From: Achromobacter arsenitoxydans SY8
GTDB lineage: Bacteria; Pseudomonadota; Gammaproteobacteria; Burkholderiales; Burkholderiaceae_B
Direction: 5' to 3'
NCBI RefSeq assembly: GCF_000236785.1
Contig: NZ_AGUF01000039.1
Span: 37,113-101,112 of the forward strand
DNA: 64,000 bases
Shown in pieces: positions 1 through 9,576 of the stretch (within the stretch, counting starts at the first letter, position 1; each line of letters opens with the position of its first letter). The notes under the pieces are model-generated. The model was not told where the DNA came from, ran no database searches, and saw nothing but the letters and a program-made list of their open reading frames with translations. The translations under genes were made by a program, and so were the position numbers.

Positions 1-15
1 TCAAAAGGAGGAAAC

Positions 16-1005
16 ATGAGAAAAATCTATTCCAGGCTGGCTGGCGCAGCCGCGGTGCTGGCGTGCTTCGCGTCGGGAGCCGTCCAGGCTCAGGCGAACG
101 CCTATCCAACCAAGCCGGTCCGTCTGGTCGTGGGCTATGCCCCCGGCGGCACGACCGACATCAGCGCCCGCATGATTGCGGATGTGCTGGGCAAGGAATT
201 CGGCCAGACCTTCGTCGTGGAGAACAAGCCCGGCGCCAACAGCAATATTGGCGCGGAATCTGTCGCCCGCGCGCCCGCCGACGGCTACACCCTGTTCGTG
301 GGGTCGATCTCCACCGCGATCAACCAGTCGTTGTATTCCAAGATGTCCTATGACGCCCTCAAGGACCTGGACGCCGTCGCGCTGCTGAATGTGGTGCCGA
401 ACATCCTGGCGGTCAATGCCAACGTGCCGGTCAAGACCGTCCAGGAGTACATCGACTACGCCAAGAAGAATCCCGGCAAGCTGACCTGCGCGTCGCCCGG
501 CAACGGCTCGTCCGCCCACCTGGGCTGCGAGCTGTTCAAGATGAAGACCGGCATCGACATCCTGCACGTGCCGTACCGCGGCAGCGGCCCGGCCGTGGCC
601 GACCTGCTGGGCGGGCAGGTGGATTCCATCTTCGACAACCTGCCGCCGCTGCTGCCGCACGTGCGCGCCGGCAAGCTGACCGGGCTGGCCGTCACCACCG
701 GCAGCCGCGTCCCGTTCGCCCCCGAAATCCCGACCATCGCCGAATCCGGCGTGCCGGGCTTCGACGTGGCGGCCTGGTTCGGCCTGTTCGCCCCGGCCGG
801 CACCCCGCCGGAGATCGTGCAAAAGGTCAACGCCGCCATCAACAAGGCGCTGACGTCTGATCCCGCCCTGGCCGCCAGCTACCAGACCAATGGCTTCCTG
901 CTGCCCCCGCCGCCCAACACCCCGCAGGCATTCAAGGCCTTCATGGAAAGCGAAACCCGCAAGTGGGGCGAAGTGGTCAAGGCGACGAACCTGCAGATCA
1001 ACTGA
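16..1005 (+). CDS. Bug-family periplasmic solute receptor
   Basis: This 329-residue protein looks like a tripartite tricarboxylate transporter (TTT) receptor of the Bug family, which binds small carboxylates or similar solutes in the periplasm. A signal peptide of about 26 residues ends at A-Q-A, and the mature part opens with the family hallmark YPTKPVRLVVGYAPGG followed by T-D-I-S-A-R. A strong AAGGAGG site lies just upstream of the ATG at 16. No TctA/TctB membrane genes are adjacent, so it is an orphan receptor, which is typical of Bordetella and Achromobacter. The ligand cannot be read from the sequence. What lies upstream is outside the window. Confidence 0.9.
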   Translation: MRKIYSRLAGAAAVLACFASGAVQAQANAYPTKPVRLVVGYAPGGTTDISARMIADVLGKEFGQTFVVENKPGANSNIGAESVARAPADGYTLFVGSISTAINQSLYSKMSYDALKDLDAVALLNVVPNILAVNANVPVKTVQEYIDYAKKNPGKLTCASPGNGSSAHLGCELFKMKTGIDILHVPYRGSGPAVADLLGGQVDSIFDNLPPLLPHVRAGKLTGLAVTTGSRVPFAPEIPTIAESGVPGFDVAAWFGLFAPAGTPPEIVQKVNAAINKALTSDPALAASYQTNGFLLPPPPNTPQAFKAFMESETRKWGEVVKATNLQIN

Positions 1006-1144
1006 TCGGACGGTCCCCGCGGCGGCGTCATCGGCCGGCCCTGGGGACGCTTTCACGGATAAAACGGGACGGGTTCCCCGCATTCCGATTTACGTGATAG
1101 AATGCTCGACTTTCCAGGAAGGTATGCCTTTCTGGGATGGTCAA

Positions 1145-1229
1145 GCCGACGTGGTGAAATTGGTAGACACGCTATCTTGAGGGGGTAGTGGCGAAAGCTG
1201 TGCGAGTTCGAGTCTCGCCGTCGGCACCA
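1145..1229 (+). tRNA. tRNA-Leu (anticodon GAG)
   Basis: The acceptor arms GCCGACG (1145-1151) and CGTCGGC (1219-1225) pair perfectly and are followed by discriminator A and an encoded CCA. The anticodon stem CTATC/GGTAG closes the loop TTGAGGG, giving anticodon GAG for CUC/CUU codons. A long variable arm and the GTTCGAGTC T-loop fit a class II leucine tRNA. A weak -10-like TAGAAT lies at 1098-1103. The gene stands alone and ends at a hairpin terminator. Confidence 0.95.
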
Positions 1230-1244
1230 GAATTCCTCGCAAAT

Positions 1245-1279
1245 AACCCGCAATCCTCGCAAGGGGGTGCGGGTTTTTT
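1245..1279 (+). terminator. Rho-independent terminator of tRNA-Leu
   Basis: AACCCGCA (1245-1252) pairs with TGCGGGTT (1268-1275) and runs into a T-tract, 16 bases after the tRNA 3' end. Confidence 0.85.
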
Positions 1280-1552
1280 GTTGCCTGGAGCAGCCGTAGA
1301 CCGAGCGAACCGTGACCTGGACGCAACGAAAAGCGGCGCTTGACTGGTGGAAAACACATTTCCAGATTGGGAAACAACGGGCTTAGCCGCCAGCTGCGCA
1401 GCAACAGCGCGGATATTTCGGCGAATTTCGCTTCGCCGGCGGCCGATCGGCGCTTGTGCCGCCGGGGTCGCGCGAATACCATGTTGCCACTACGCCATCA
1501 AGACTCCAGGCAACCATTCGTTCAGGTCGAAGTGTTGCCTTCATATTTCCCT

Positions 1553-2698
1553 ATGTCTTCTGAAAATCCACGATCTTTGCGCATCGCCCATGCCGAAGCC
1601 GCTTTAGGCTTTGCCGGCCAGGAACGCCGAATCCTCAAAGAAATGCAGGCCATGCGTGATCGCGGGCATCACGTGGAACTGATATGCCGGCCAGAGGCGA
1701 AACTCGTCCAGGCTGCAACCGAGGCGGGAATCACTGTCCATACGCTGCGCATGGGGGGCTTGATGAACCTGCTGCGCGGCGCGCCGCAGGTGGCCCGCAT
1801 TTTGCGCAAGGGGCGCTTCGATGTCCTCAATACCCATAGCCGCATTGACACGCTGCTGGCCGGTATGGGGGCTCGCATGGCGGGCACGCCTTTGATCGTA
1901 CGTACGCGCCACTTGACCAATCGCGTCAATTCCATGCTGGCGTACACCTGGATTCCGCATCGGATCACCACGGTCAGCAATCATGTCCGGGGATACCTGA
2001 TCGAGCGCGGCGTGCCTGCAGCGCGGGTGGAGACCGTCTACTCGCCCATCAAGTTGCCCCCGCCCGATCTTCGATCCGGCCTGCGGGAAGAGTTGAACCT
2101 GCCCGCCAATGCCATCGTGGTGTGTTGTGTCGCCATTCTCAGGGCCACCAAGGGACACCGCGAACTGATCGAAGCGCTGCGGCCCTTGATGGCGGAGCGG
2201 CCTGAGGTGCACCTGGTCCTGGTCGGCAACGGATCGCCGTTGTTCGAGCAACTGCAGGCGCTCATCACGGAAATCGGACTGGCCGATCGCATCCACATGC
2301 TGGGATTCCGGAATGACGTGCACGCCATTCTGGCCGGCAGCGACATTTTTGCCCTGGCTACGCAGAAAGAGGCGTCGGGCACGGTATATGTCGAGGCTGC
2401 AGCCGCCGGCCTTCCCGTCGTCGGCGTCGACGTTGGCGGCGTCAGCGAAATGGTCAATGACGGCGAGACGGGCATCCTGGTGCCGGCAGGCGATGTCGTG
2501 AAGCTCAGGGAGGCCCTGGCCAGCCTGATCGACGATGACAAGCTGCGGGCGCGCATGGGAGAGGCGGGCAGGCGCATGGCGTATGCCGAGGGAAAATTCT
2601 CCCTGGCGGGGCTGGGTGCTCGCACCGAACAGGTTTACGAAGCATGGCTCGCGCAGCGCGGATCCCCGGGCTTGGCCGCGATGCAGCAGTCAAGCTGA
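1553..2698 (+). CDS. Glycosyltransferase family 4 protein
   Basis: The protein is 381 residues if it starts at the ATG at 1553, which puts nine residues before the first beta strand (LRIAHAEA). The frame stays open upstream to a TTG at 1340 and an ATG at 1481, but neither has a good Shine-Dalgarno site and no Rossmann-type sequence precedes 1553. Family GT4 features are clear: an N-terminal GT-B half, then LVGNGSPLF and the catalytic E-x7-E pair at E273/E281. It probably adds a sugar to a surface polysaccharide or lipopolysaccharide core from the cytoplasmic side. The next gene (YrbL-like) starts 9 bases downstream, so the two are likely co-transcribed. Bases 1280-1552 hold no gene I can support. 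Confidence 0.85.
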   Translation: MSSENPRSLRIAHAEAALGFAGQERRILKEMQAMRDRGHHVELICRPEAKLVQAATEAGITVHTLRMGGLMNLLRGAPQVARILRKGRFDVLNTHSRIDTLLAGMGARMAGTPLIVRTRHLTNRVNSMLAYTWIPHRITTVSNHVRGYLIERGVPAARVETVYSPIKLPPPDLRSGLREELNLPANAIVVCCVAILRATKGHRELIEALRPLMAERPEVHLVLVGNGSPLFEQLQALITEIGLADRIHMLGFRNDVHAILAGSDIFALATQKEASGTVYVEAAAAGLPVVGVDVGGVSEMVNDGETGILVPAGDVVKLREALASLIDDDKLRARMGEAGRRMAYAEGKFSLAGLGARTEQVYEAWLAQRGSPGLAAMQQSS

Positions 2699-2707
2699 GG
2701 GATCGAC

Positions 2708-3451
2708 ATGTTGAATGTATCCGTCCGGAAAAAAGTGGCCAACGCGGCGACCTCCTTGGGGGGTATGGAAGTCATGCTTCAGCAGAAGTTCTTCCCCGTA
2801 ACGTCATCCGACCCGTTCGAGGTCCTGGACTTGAGACCGCTCGCCATTGCCGCGGCAGGCAGCGAGCGTGATGTGTACCTGCACCCCACCGACACAGCCC
2901 TGCTCATCAAAACCGTCAACTGGGCCCGCAGCAGCCAGATTCACCGCAAGCGCCATTGGTACAAGCGTTTCCAGCGCGAGGGCGGCAATCGGGTCATCAT
3001 CGCCGAAACCGTCGAGTACATAGCGACTTCGACCCGGCAATCCGCCATCACGGGCAATTCGCTGATGGCGCGCATCTTCGGCTTGGTGTTGACGTCGAAG
3101 GGGCTGGGTCTGGTGGTGGAGCGTATCGTCGACGCGCATGGAAATCTGGCGCCCACCCTGAAAGAGGTGGTGGCGCGGCAAGGATTCAATCCAGAGCTTC
3201 GCCGCCGCGTGGAAGAGTTTGTCATGGCGCTGATCGACGCCCACGTCATCTTCAACGACGTGAGCGCCAGCAACATCGTCGTGGGCTTCAATGCCAGCGG
3301 GCGGGAAGGCCTTTACCTGGTGGACGGATACGGTTCCAAGCAACTGATTCCGGTGTATTCCTGGAGCAAGGCGCTGAACGCCCGGCGTATCCTGCGCAGA
3401 TACGACAACATGGCTAAGAAGCTCATGGCGGCGAGCGACCGTCTGAAGTAA
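2708..3451 (+). CDS. yrbL: YrbL-family protein (PhoP-network, kinase-like fold)
   Basis: The 247 residues match the YrbL family, named from an enterobacterial protein of the PhoP regulon whose biochemical role is unsettled. The N-terminal half carries Y-L-H-P-x-D and a lysine-containing strand (ALLIKTV). The C-terminal half has a kinase-like catalytic loop (FNDVSASNIVV, with Asp and Asn) and a DFG-like VDGYG. I infer a protein- or sugar-kinase-like fold. A GAGGGA site lies just upstream. Position directly after a glycosyltransferase suggests a role in cell-envelope polysaccharide assembly, perhaps like lipopolysaccharide core kinases, but this is inference. Confidence 0.75.
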   Translation: MLNVSVRKKVANAATSLGGMEVMLQQKFFPVTSSDPFEVLDLRPLAIAAAGSERDVYLHPTDTALLIKTVNWARSSQIHRKRHWYKRFQREGGNRVIIAETVEYIATSTRQSAITGNSLMARIFGLVLTSKGLGLVVERIVDAHGNLAPTLKEVVARQGFNPELRRRVEEFVMALIDAHVIFNDVSASNIVVGFNASGREGLYLVDGYGSKQLIPVYSWSKALNARRILRRYDNMAKKLMAASDRLK

Positions 3452-3455
3452 GGGT

Positions 3456-4085
3456 TCAGCCCTTCAAGCGCTCCGGCACATCCTCCATATCGCTGCACAC
3501 CGCCAGCACCTCGGCCGGCTTCCGGCTCAGCGACAGATACACGTGTCCGATGCTGCTGTCGAAATACGCCGACTCCAGCCGGCTGAGCACGACGCTGTCG
3601 CCGTTTTCAAACTGGATGCGGACCTTGCCGGACAGCACCACGACGAATTCCTGCCCCGGGTGACGGATGTAGTCTTCGAATTCCACCACCTTGCGCGAGT
3701 CGATCATGGCGACCATCGGCAGCATCTTCTTGCCGGGGTATTCGCCCATCAGCAGGCGATAGTGGTAGTTCTCGGTGATGTAGTCGCGGGCGTCGCTGAG
3801 CCTGTTCTTGACGTAGGTGGGCGCGACGGCGGCCTGGGAGGCGTCGCGCAGCATGAACATGCGGGTCATGTCGATGTCGAGCGCGCGGGCCAGGGCGGCG
3901 AATTTTTCGTAGCTGAGGGCGATCTGCCCGAGTTCGGCCTTGGACAGGGTCGATACCGCAATGCCGCTGGATTTGGACAGCGCCTGCAGGGTCATTTTCC
4001 TGGCCTTGCGCTCGGCGCGCAGGCGGGCGCCCATTTCTTCCTTGCCCACGATTTCGGGCGGGGATGTATTGCCGGTTGGGGCCAT
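3456..4085 (-). CDS. XRE-family regulator with C-terminal cupin
   Basis: A 209-residue regulator. Residues about 18-75 form an XRE helix-turn-helix (LRAERKARKMTLQALSKSSG, then AVSTLSKAELG). Residues about 125-200 form a cupin barrel (HPGQEFVVVLSGKVRIQFEN) that would bind a small ligand. Members of this class often regulate amino-acid or polyamine catabolism. The gene is last in a ten-gene minus-strand run for peptide and D-amino-acid use, 121 bases after the deacylase gene, so it is the likely local regulator, although it could have its own promoter in that gap. Its 3' end nearly abuts the convergent yrbL-like gene (4 bases). Confidence 0.85.
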   Translation of the reverse strand: MAPTGNTSPPEIVGKEEMGARLRAERKARKMTLQALSKSSGIAVSTLSKAELGQIALSYEKFAALARALDIDMTRMFMLRDASQAAVAPTYVKNRLSDARDYITENYHYRLLMGEYPGKKMLPMVAMIDSRKVVEFEDYIRHPGQEFVVVLSGKVRIQFENGDSVVLSRLESAYFDSSIGHVYLSLSRKPAEVLAVCSDMEDVPERLKG

Positions 4086-4206
4086 GTGGCGGTCTGGCTT
4101 CTAGGGTTGAGGGCTGGGGCAGGGCCCGCAAGCCCCGCCGCGTCTAGCCGGATTGTAAGGGCTGGTCTGGTTCAGGCGGCCGGCCAGGCGCCGGTGCGTT
4201 CGGCGA

Positions 4207-5661
4207 TCATGCGGCGCTCCGGTGCAATACGCGGCCGGCGTGCTGCCCGGTGAAGGCCTGGTCTTCCCAGACCGGGGCGCCGTTGACGAAAACCGAATGA
4301 ATCCCGGCGGCGCGTTCGGTGGGGCGCTCGAAGGTGGCCGCATCCGCCACGGTGGCGGGGTCAAAGACCACCAGGTCGGCGTAGTAGCCGGGCTGCACCT
4401 GGCCGCGTTCGGCAAGGCCGAACTTGGCGGCGGTCAGGCCCGTCATCTTCCAGACGGCGGTTTCCAGCGGGAACAGGCCCAGGTCGCGCGAGTAGTGGCC
4501 CAGCACGCGGGGGAAGGTGCCCCATAGCCGGGGATGCGGACGCTCGTCGTGGGGCAGACCGTCCGAGCCGATCATGGTGGGGCCGAATTTCAGGATGCGC
4601 TGCACGTCGGGCTCGTCCATCATGAAGTAGATGGCGCCCGCAGGCTGCAGGTCTGGCACCACGTCGTATTTGGATTTGCCGCGTTCCGCCGCGACTTCGT
4701 CCAGGTCGCGCCCGCTCAGTTCGGGATAGGGCTTGCACCAGGTAATGATGGTGCGGCCGGCCAGCAGCACGCGGTCCTGCTTGAGCATGGTGGAGCCCGC
4801 CACGTAGGGATAGGCGTCCAGCGAGACATCCTGCCTGGCCATGGCGGCTTCGATCAGGGGCAGGGTTTCCTGGGACCGACCGAAGTTGGGCTGGCCCATC
4901 ACCTTGTGGTGGGAAATCACCACGGGCACGTCCAGTTCTCGGCCGATGCGGAAGGTCTCTTCCAGCGCCTGCACGATGTGTTCGCCCTCGTCGCGCATGT
5001 GCGTGGCGTAGATGCCGCCGTGGGTGTTGAGCGGACGGCAGACTTCGATGATCTCTTCGGTGGTGGCGCGAGCCGCGGGCGGGTAGAAGGTGCCGGTCGA
5101 GATGCCGATGGCGCCGCTGGCCAGGGCGTCGTCGGCCAGCGCCTGCATGGCCTGCACTTCGTCCGGGGTGGCTTCGCGCTGCAGGTCGGGCATGACGGCG
5201 GCGCGCAGCGTGGAGTGGCCCACCATGCAGGCGGCGTTGACGGCGGCGGGGGTGGCGCGCAGCGCGTCCAGATAGTCGGAGAAGCGCTCGAAGCGGTAGG
5301 AGCCGCCTTCGTCCAGCAGGTCCAGCGGCGCGGGCGGGTTGGCGTGGGCCAGCGGCGCGAGGCTGATGCCGCAGTTGCCGGTGACGACGGTGGTGACGCC
5401 CTGCGAGATCTTGGGCGTCATGTCGCGCCGCCTGAGCAGGTAATTGTCGTCGTGCGTGTGCGAGTCGATGAAGCCGGGGGCGACCACCTTGCCCGACACG
5501 TCGATGCGGCGGCGGGCGGCGCTGGCGGTCAGGTCGCCGACGGCGGCGATACGGTCGCCGCGCACGCCCACGTCGGCGCGCTGGCCGGGGGCGTTGGTGC
5601 CGTCGATGACGGTGCCGCCGGCAAGAATGTAGTCAAACGGGGTGGCGTCGTGCTGGGACAT
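4207..5661 (-). CDS. N-acyl-D-amino-acid deacylase (D-aminoacylase)
   Basis: This 484-residue amidohydrolase matches D-aminoacylases and N-acyl-D-glutamate deacylases in length and motifs. It has the metal-binding HxH (H68/H70 in GFIDSHTHDDNYL), the metal-bridging cysteine C97 (GNCGISLAPL), YATHMRDEG, ISHHKVMGQ and GSDGLPHDERPHPR. It releases free D-amino acids from N-acylated forms in the cytoplasm. The gene follows the transporter ATPase genes (21-base gap), so imported substrates would be deacylated here and the D-amino acids passed to the oxidase encoded at the head of the same run. Which N-acyl-D-amino acid it prefers cannot be read. Confidence 0.9.
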   Translation of the reverse strand: MSQHDATPFDYILAGGTVIDGTNAPGQRADVGVRGDRIAAVGDLTASAARRRIDVSGKVVAPGFIDSHTHDDNYLLRRRDMTPKISQGVTTVVTGNCGISLAPLAHANPPAPLDLLDEGGSYRFERFSDYLDALRATPAAVNAACMVGHSTLRAAVMPDLQREATPDEVQAMQALADDALASGAIGISTGTFYPPAARATTEEIIEVCRPLNTHGGIYATHMRDEGEHIVQALEETFRIGRELDVPVVISHHKVMGQPNFGRSQETLPLIEAAMARQDVSLDAYPYVAGSTMLKQDRVLLAGRTIITWCKPYPELSGRDLDEVAAERGKSKYDVVPDLQPAGAIYFMMDEPDVQRILKFGPTMIGSDGLPHDERPHPRLWGTFPRVLGHYSRDLGLFPLETAVWKMTGLTAAKFGLAERGQVQPGYYADLVVFDPATVADAATFERPTERAAGIHSVFVNGAPVWEDQAFTGQHAGRVLHRSAA

Positions 5662-5682
5662 GCGTTTCTCCGGCGGATAGGG

Positions 5683-6681
5683 TCAGGCAAAGTGGCAGGC
5701 AACCTGCTGTTCGGCGGCGACTTGGCGGGGCAGGGGGGCTTCTTCGGCGCAGCGCGGCTGGGCCATCGGGCAACGGGTGCGGAACGCACAGCCCGACGGC
5801 GGGGATAGCGGGCTGGGGATTTCGCCCTTCAAGACTTCGACCGGCGTGCGCTCGCCCTGGCGGGCGGACGGTACGGCCGCCAGCAGTGCGCGCGTGTAGG
5901 GGTGGGCCGGGCGGTCGAAGATGGCGTCGCGGGTGCCGATCTCCACGATCTTGCCCAGGTACATCACGGCCACGCGGTGACTGATGTGGCGCACCACGCT
6001 CAGGTCATGGGAGATGAACACGTAGGTCAGGCCCAGGTCGCGCTGCAGGTCCATGAGCAGGTTGATGACCTGCGCCTGGACCGACACGTCCAGGGCGGAC
6101 ACCGGCTCGTCGCAGACGATCAGGCCGGGGTCCAGCGCCAGGGCGCGCGCGATGACGATGCGCTGGCGCTGTCCGCCCGAGAATTCGTGCGGATAGCGGT
6201 CTGCGGCGTCGGGGCGCAGGCTGACGCGCGCCAGCAACTGCGCCACGCGTTCGCGGATGGCGGCGCGGTCGTGGCCGAAGTTGCGCAGCGGCTCGCCGAT
6301 GATGTCGCGCACGCGCATGCGCGGGTTCATAGAAGAGAACGGGTCCTGGAAGATGAATTGCATGCGGCGGCGCATGGCGCGCAGCTGGCTGCTGTTCATC
6401 GTCGCCAGGTCCTCGCCTTCCAGCAGGATGCGGCCTTCGGTGGGATCGGTCAGGCGGATCAGGCACTTGCCGGTGGTGGACTTGCCGCAGCCGGATTCGC
6501 CGACCAGGCTCAGCGTCTGGCCGCGCGGGACCGACAGCGAAATGCCGTCGACGGCGCGCAGCACCCTGGCGCCGCCGCCGCTGTCCACGGGGAAGTGCTT
6601 CTTCAGGCCGATGACTTCCAGCATGGGGACAGCGGTGGCCGCGGGCGCGGAAGAGGCAAGGGGGATGTCGTGCAGGTTCAT
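5683..6681 (-). CDS. Peptide ABC transporter ATP-binding protein (OppF/DppF-like)
   Basis: A 332-residue ATPase starting at the ATG at 6681; the frame is open further upstream but that part lies inside the neighbouring gene. It has Walker [10 protein letters not shown], the Q-loop QDPFSSMNPR, signature SGGQRQR, Walker B LIVCDEPVSALDVS and the His switch. A C-terminal oligopeptide-transporter extension carries GCAFRTRCP. It pairs with the second ATPase encoded 8 bases upstream to power peptide uptake through the two permeases. Confidence 0.92.
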   Translation of the reverse strand: MNLHDIPLASSAPAATAVPMLEVIGLKKHFPVDSGGGARVLRAVDGISLSVPRGQTLSLVGESGCGKSTTGKCLIRLTDPTEGRILLEGEDLATMNSSQLRAMRRRMQFIFQDPFSSMNPRMRVRDIIGEPLRNFGHDRAAIRERVAQLLARVSLRPDAADRYPHEFSGGQRQRIVIARALALDPGLIVCDEPVSALDVSVQAQVINLLMDLQRDLGLTYVFISHDLSVVRHISHRVAVMYLGKIVEIGTRDAIFDRPAHPYTRALLAAVPSARQGERTPVEVLKGEIPSPLSPPSGCAFRTRCPMAQPRCAEEAPLPRQVAAEQQVACHFA

Positions 6682-6689
6682 GGCGGGTC

Positions 6690-7691
6690 TCACGCGGTCA
6701 GGGCGGCGGGCTCGGCCTGCCGGGCCCAGCACCAGACGCGGTGGCGGGCGCCGGCGTCGGTGGCGGATGGGGCCTCTTGGGCGCAGCGCGGCAGCGCCTG
6801 CGGGCAGCGCGCGGCGAAGGCGCAGCCGCGCGATTCGGGCGTTCTTACGGGGACGATGCCGGGCAGCTCGGCCAGCCGCGCCGTGTGGTCCTGGCCGTCC
6901 ACGAAGTCCGGCAGCGACCGGATCAGCGCCTGCGTGTAGGGATGCTGCGGGCGGTCCAGGACGTCGTCCACGCTGCCTTCCTCGACCTTGCGGCCGGCGT
7001 ACATCACGATCACGCGCTGGCACATCTGCGCGACCACGCCCAGGTCGTGCGTGATCAGCACGATGGCCGTGCCCAGCCGCGCCTGGATGTCGCGCAGCAG
7101 GTGCAGGATCTGCGCTTGAATGGTCACGTCAAGCGCCGTGGTGGGTTCGTCCGCGATCAATACCTTCGGCTGGCAGGCCAGCGCCATCGCGATCATTGCG
7201 CGCTGGCGCATGCCGCCCGAGAGCTGGTAGGGATATTCGCGCACCCGGCGCGCCGGATCCGATATCTGCACCAGGTCCAGCAGCGCTTCGGCCTGCGCCA
7301 GCGCGTCGCGGCGCGACAGGCCCTGGTGCAGCATGAGCGACTCGCTGATCTGCTTGCCCACCGTGATCACGGGGTTCAGCGAGGTCATGGGTTCCTGGAA
7401 GATCATCGAGATCTGGTTGCCGCGGATGGCGCGCATGGTCTTCTCGGGCAGCGCCAGCAGGTCGCGGCCGTCGAATTCGATGCTGCCGCCCGCGACGCGG
7501 CCGGGGGCGCGCAGCAGGCGCATGATGGACAGGGACGTGACGCTCTTGCCGCAGCCGGATTCGCCGACCAGACCCAGGGTTTCGCCGGGCAGGAGGTCGA
7601 ACGAGAGCTTGTCGACGGCCAGGACGGTCGTGTCGTCGCCGTCGAAACAGGTGGTCAGGTCATGCACGCGCAGGACGGGATCGGGTTGCAT
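6690..7691 (-). CDS. Peptide ABC transporter ATP-binding protein (OppD/DppD-like)
   Basis: A 333-residue ATPase with Walker [13 protein letters not shown]-loop [10 protein letters not shown], signature LSGGMRQR, Walker [15 protein letters not shown] and the C-terminal [10 protein letters not shown] motif of the oligopeptide branch. It starts 8 bases after the upstream permease stop and ends 8 bases before the second ATPase, a tight operon arrangement. The substrate class (peptides, or nickel or glutathione in relatives) is set by the binding protein, not by this subunit. Confidence 0.92.
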   Translation of the reverse strand: MQPDPVLRVHDLTTCFDGDDTTVLAVDKLSFDLLPGETLGLVGESGCGKSVTSLSIMRLLRAPGRVAGGSIEFDGRDLLALPEKTMRAIRGNQISMIFQEPMTSLNPVITVGKQISESLMLHQGLSRRDALAQAEALLDLVQISDPARRVREYPYQLSGGMRQRAMIAMALACQPKVLIADEPTTALDVTIQAQILHLLRDIQARLGTAIVLITHDLGVVAQMCQRVIVMYAGRKVEEGSVDDVLDRPQHPYTQALIRSLPDFVDGQDHTARLAELPGIVPVRTPESRGCAFAARCPQALPRCAQEAPSATDAGARHRVWCWARQAEPAALTA

Positions 7692-7699
7692 GTGCGCTC

Positions 7700-8575
7700 C
7701 TACAGCTTCTTGGCCAGGCGGGGATCGAGCATGTCGCGCAGCCCGTCGCCGACCAGGTTGACGGCCAGCACGGCCACGCCCAGGAACAGGCCGGGGTACA
7801 GGATGATGTGGAACGCCACCGCCACGAAGTTGCGGCCTTCGGCCATGATGTTGCCCCAGCTGGGGATGTGCGGCGGGATGCCTACGCCCAGGAAACTCAG
7901 CACGGCTTCGGTCAGGATGGCCGAGGCGGCGATGAAGGTGGCCTGCACCATCAGCGGCGCGAACAGGTTGGGCAGGATGTGGCGCAGCAGGATCGACGGC
8001 ACCCGCGTGCCCACCGACACGGCCGCTTCGATGTAGGGCTGCTCGCGGATGGTGAGCACCAGCGCGCGCACCAGGCGGACCACGCGCGGGATCTCAGGGA
8101 TGACGATGGCGATGATGACGGTGCCCAGGCCGCCCTTCAGGGTGGCCATCAGGGCGATCGCCAGCAGCACGCCTGGGATGGCCATCAGGCCGTCCATGAT
8201 GCGCATGATGACGGCGTCGATGCGGCGGAAGTAGCCCGCCAGCATGCCCAGCAGCACGCCCGCCACGGTGGATGCCAGCGCCACGACGACGCCGACCAGC
8301 AGTGATATGCGAGCGCCCCAGACGGTGCGCGAATAGACGTCGCGGCCCAGCGCGTCGGTGCCGAACAGGTGCTCGGCGGACGGCGGTTTCATGCGCGCCA
8401 TCGGATTGATGTCCTGCGGATCGACGGTGGCGAGCCAGGGCGCGGCCAGGGCGATGGCCGCCAGCAGCACCAGTATTGCGCCGCCCGCGAACAGCATGGG
8501 GTGGCGGCGCAGCGATCTGAAGGCTCGCCGCAGGCGCGGGCGCGCGGCGGGAAGCGGCAGGGTGGTCGTGTTCAT
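7700..8575 (-). CDS. Peptide ABC transporter permease (OppC/DppC-like)
   Basis: A 291-residue inner-membrane protein. It has the OppC N-terminal domain (PMLFAGGAILVLLAAIAL), a periplasmic loop with HLFGTDALGRDVYSR, about six membrane segments and the EAA cytoplasmic loop EAAVSVGTRVPSILLRHILP that contacts the ATPases. It forms the pore with the permease encoded 13 bases upstream. Confidence 0.92.
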   Translation of the reverse strand: MNTTTLPLPAARPRLRRAFRSLRRHPMLFAGGAILVLLAAIALAAPWLATVDPQDINPMARMKPPSAEHLFGTDALGRDVYSRTVWGARISLLVGVVVALASTVAGVLLGMLAGYFRRIDAVIMRIMDGLMAIPGVLLAIALMATLKGGLGTVIIAIVIPEIPRVVRLVRALVLTIREQPYIEAAVSVGTRVPSILLRHILPNLFAPLMVQATFIAASAILTEAVLSFLGVGIPPHIPSWGNIMAEGRNFVAVAFHIILYPGLFLGVAVLAVNLVGDGLRDMLDPRLAKKL

Positions 8576-8588
8576 GCGTTGCCCCTTC

Positions 8589-9524
<936 letters not shown>

Positions 9525-9546
9525 GCTGGATTCCCCCCGGCTTGCG

Positions 9547-9569
9547 GCCGGGCGCGCGCGGCGCCCGGC
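9547..9569. repeat. Intercistronic GC hairpin between binding-protein and permease genes
   Basis: GCCGGGCGC (9547-9555) and GCGCCCGGC (9561-9569) form a perfect 9-bp stem with a 5-base loop. No T-tract follows on the minus strand, so it is more likely an mRNA-stabilising or partly attenuating element than a full terminator. Such hairpins after binding-protein genes are a known way to give the binding protein in excess. Confidence 0.6.
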
Positions 9570-9576
9570 GTCTGCC

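Noticed and set aside
1340-1552. Upstream extension of the GT4 gene to a TTG or ATG start
   Set aside because: No good Shine-Dalgarno site and no glycosyltransferase-like sequence before the strand starting just after 1553.
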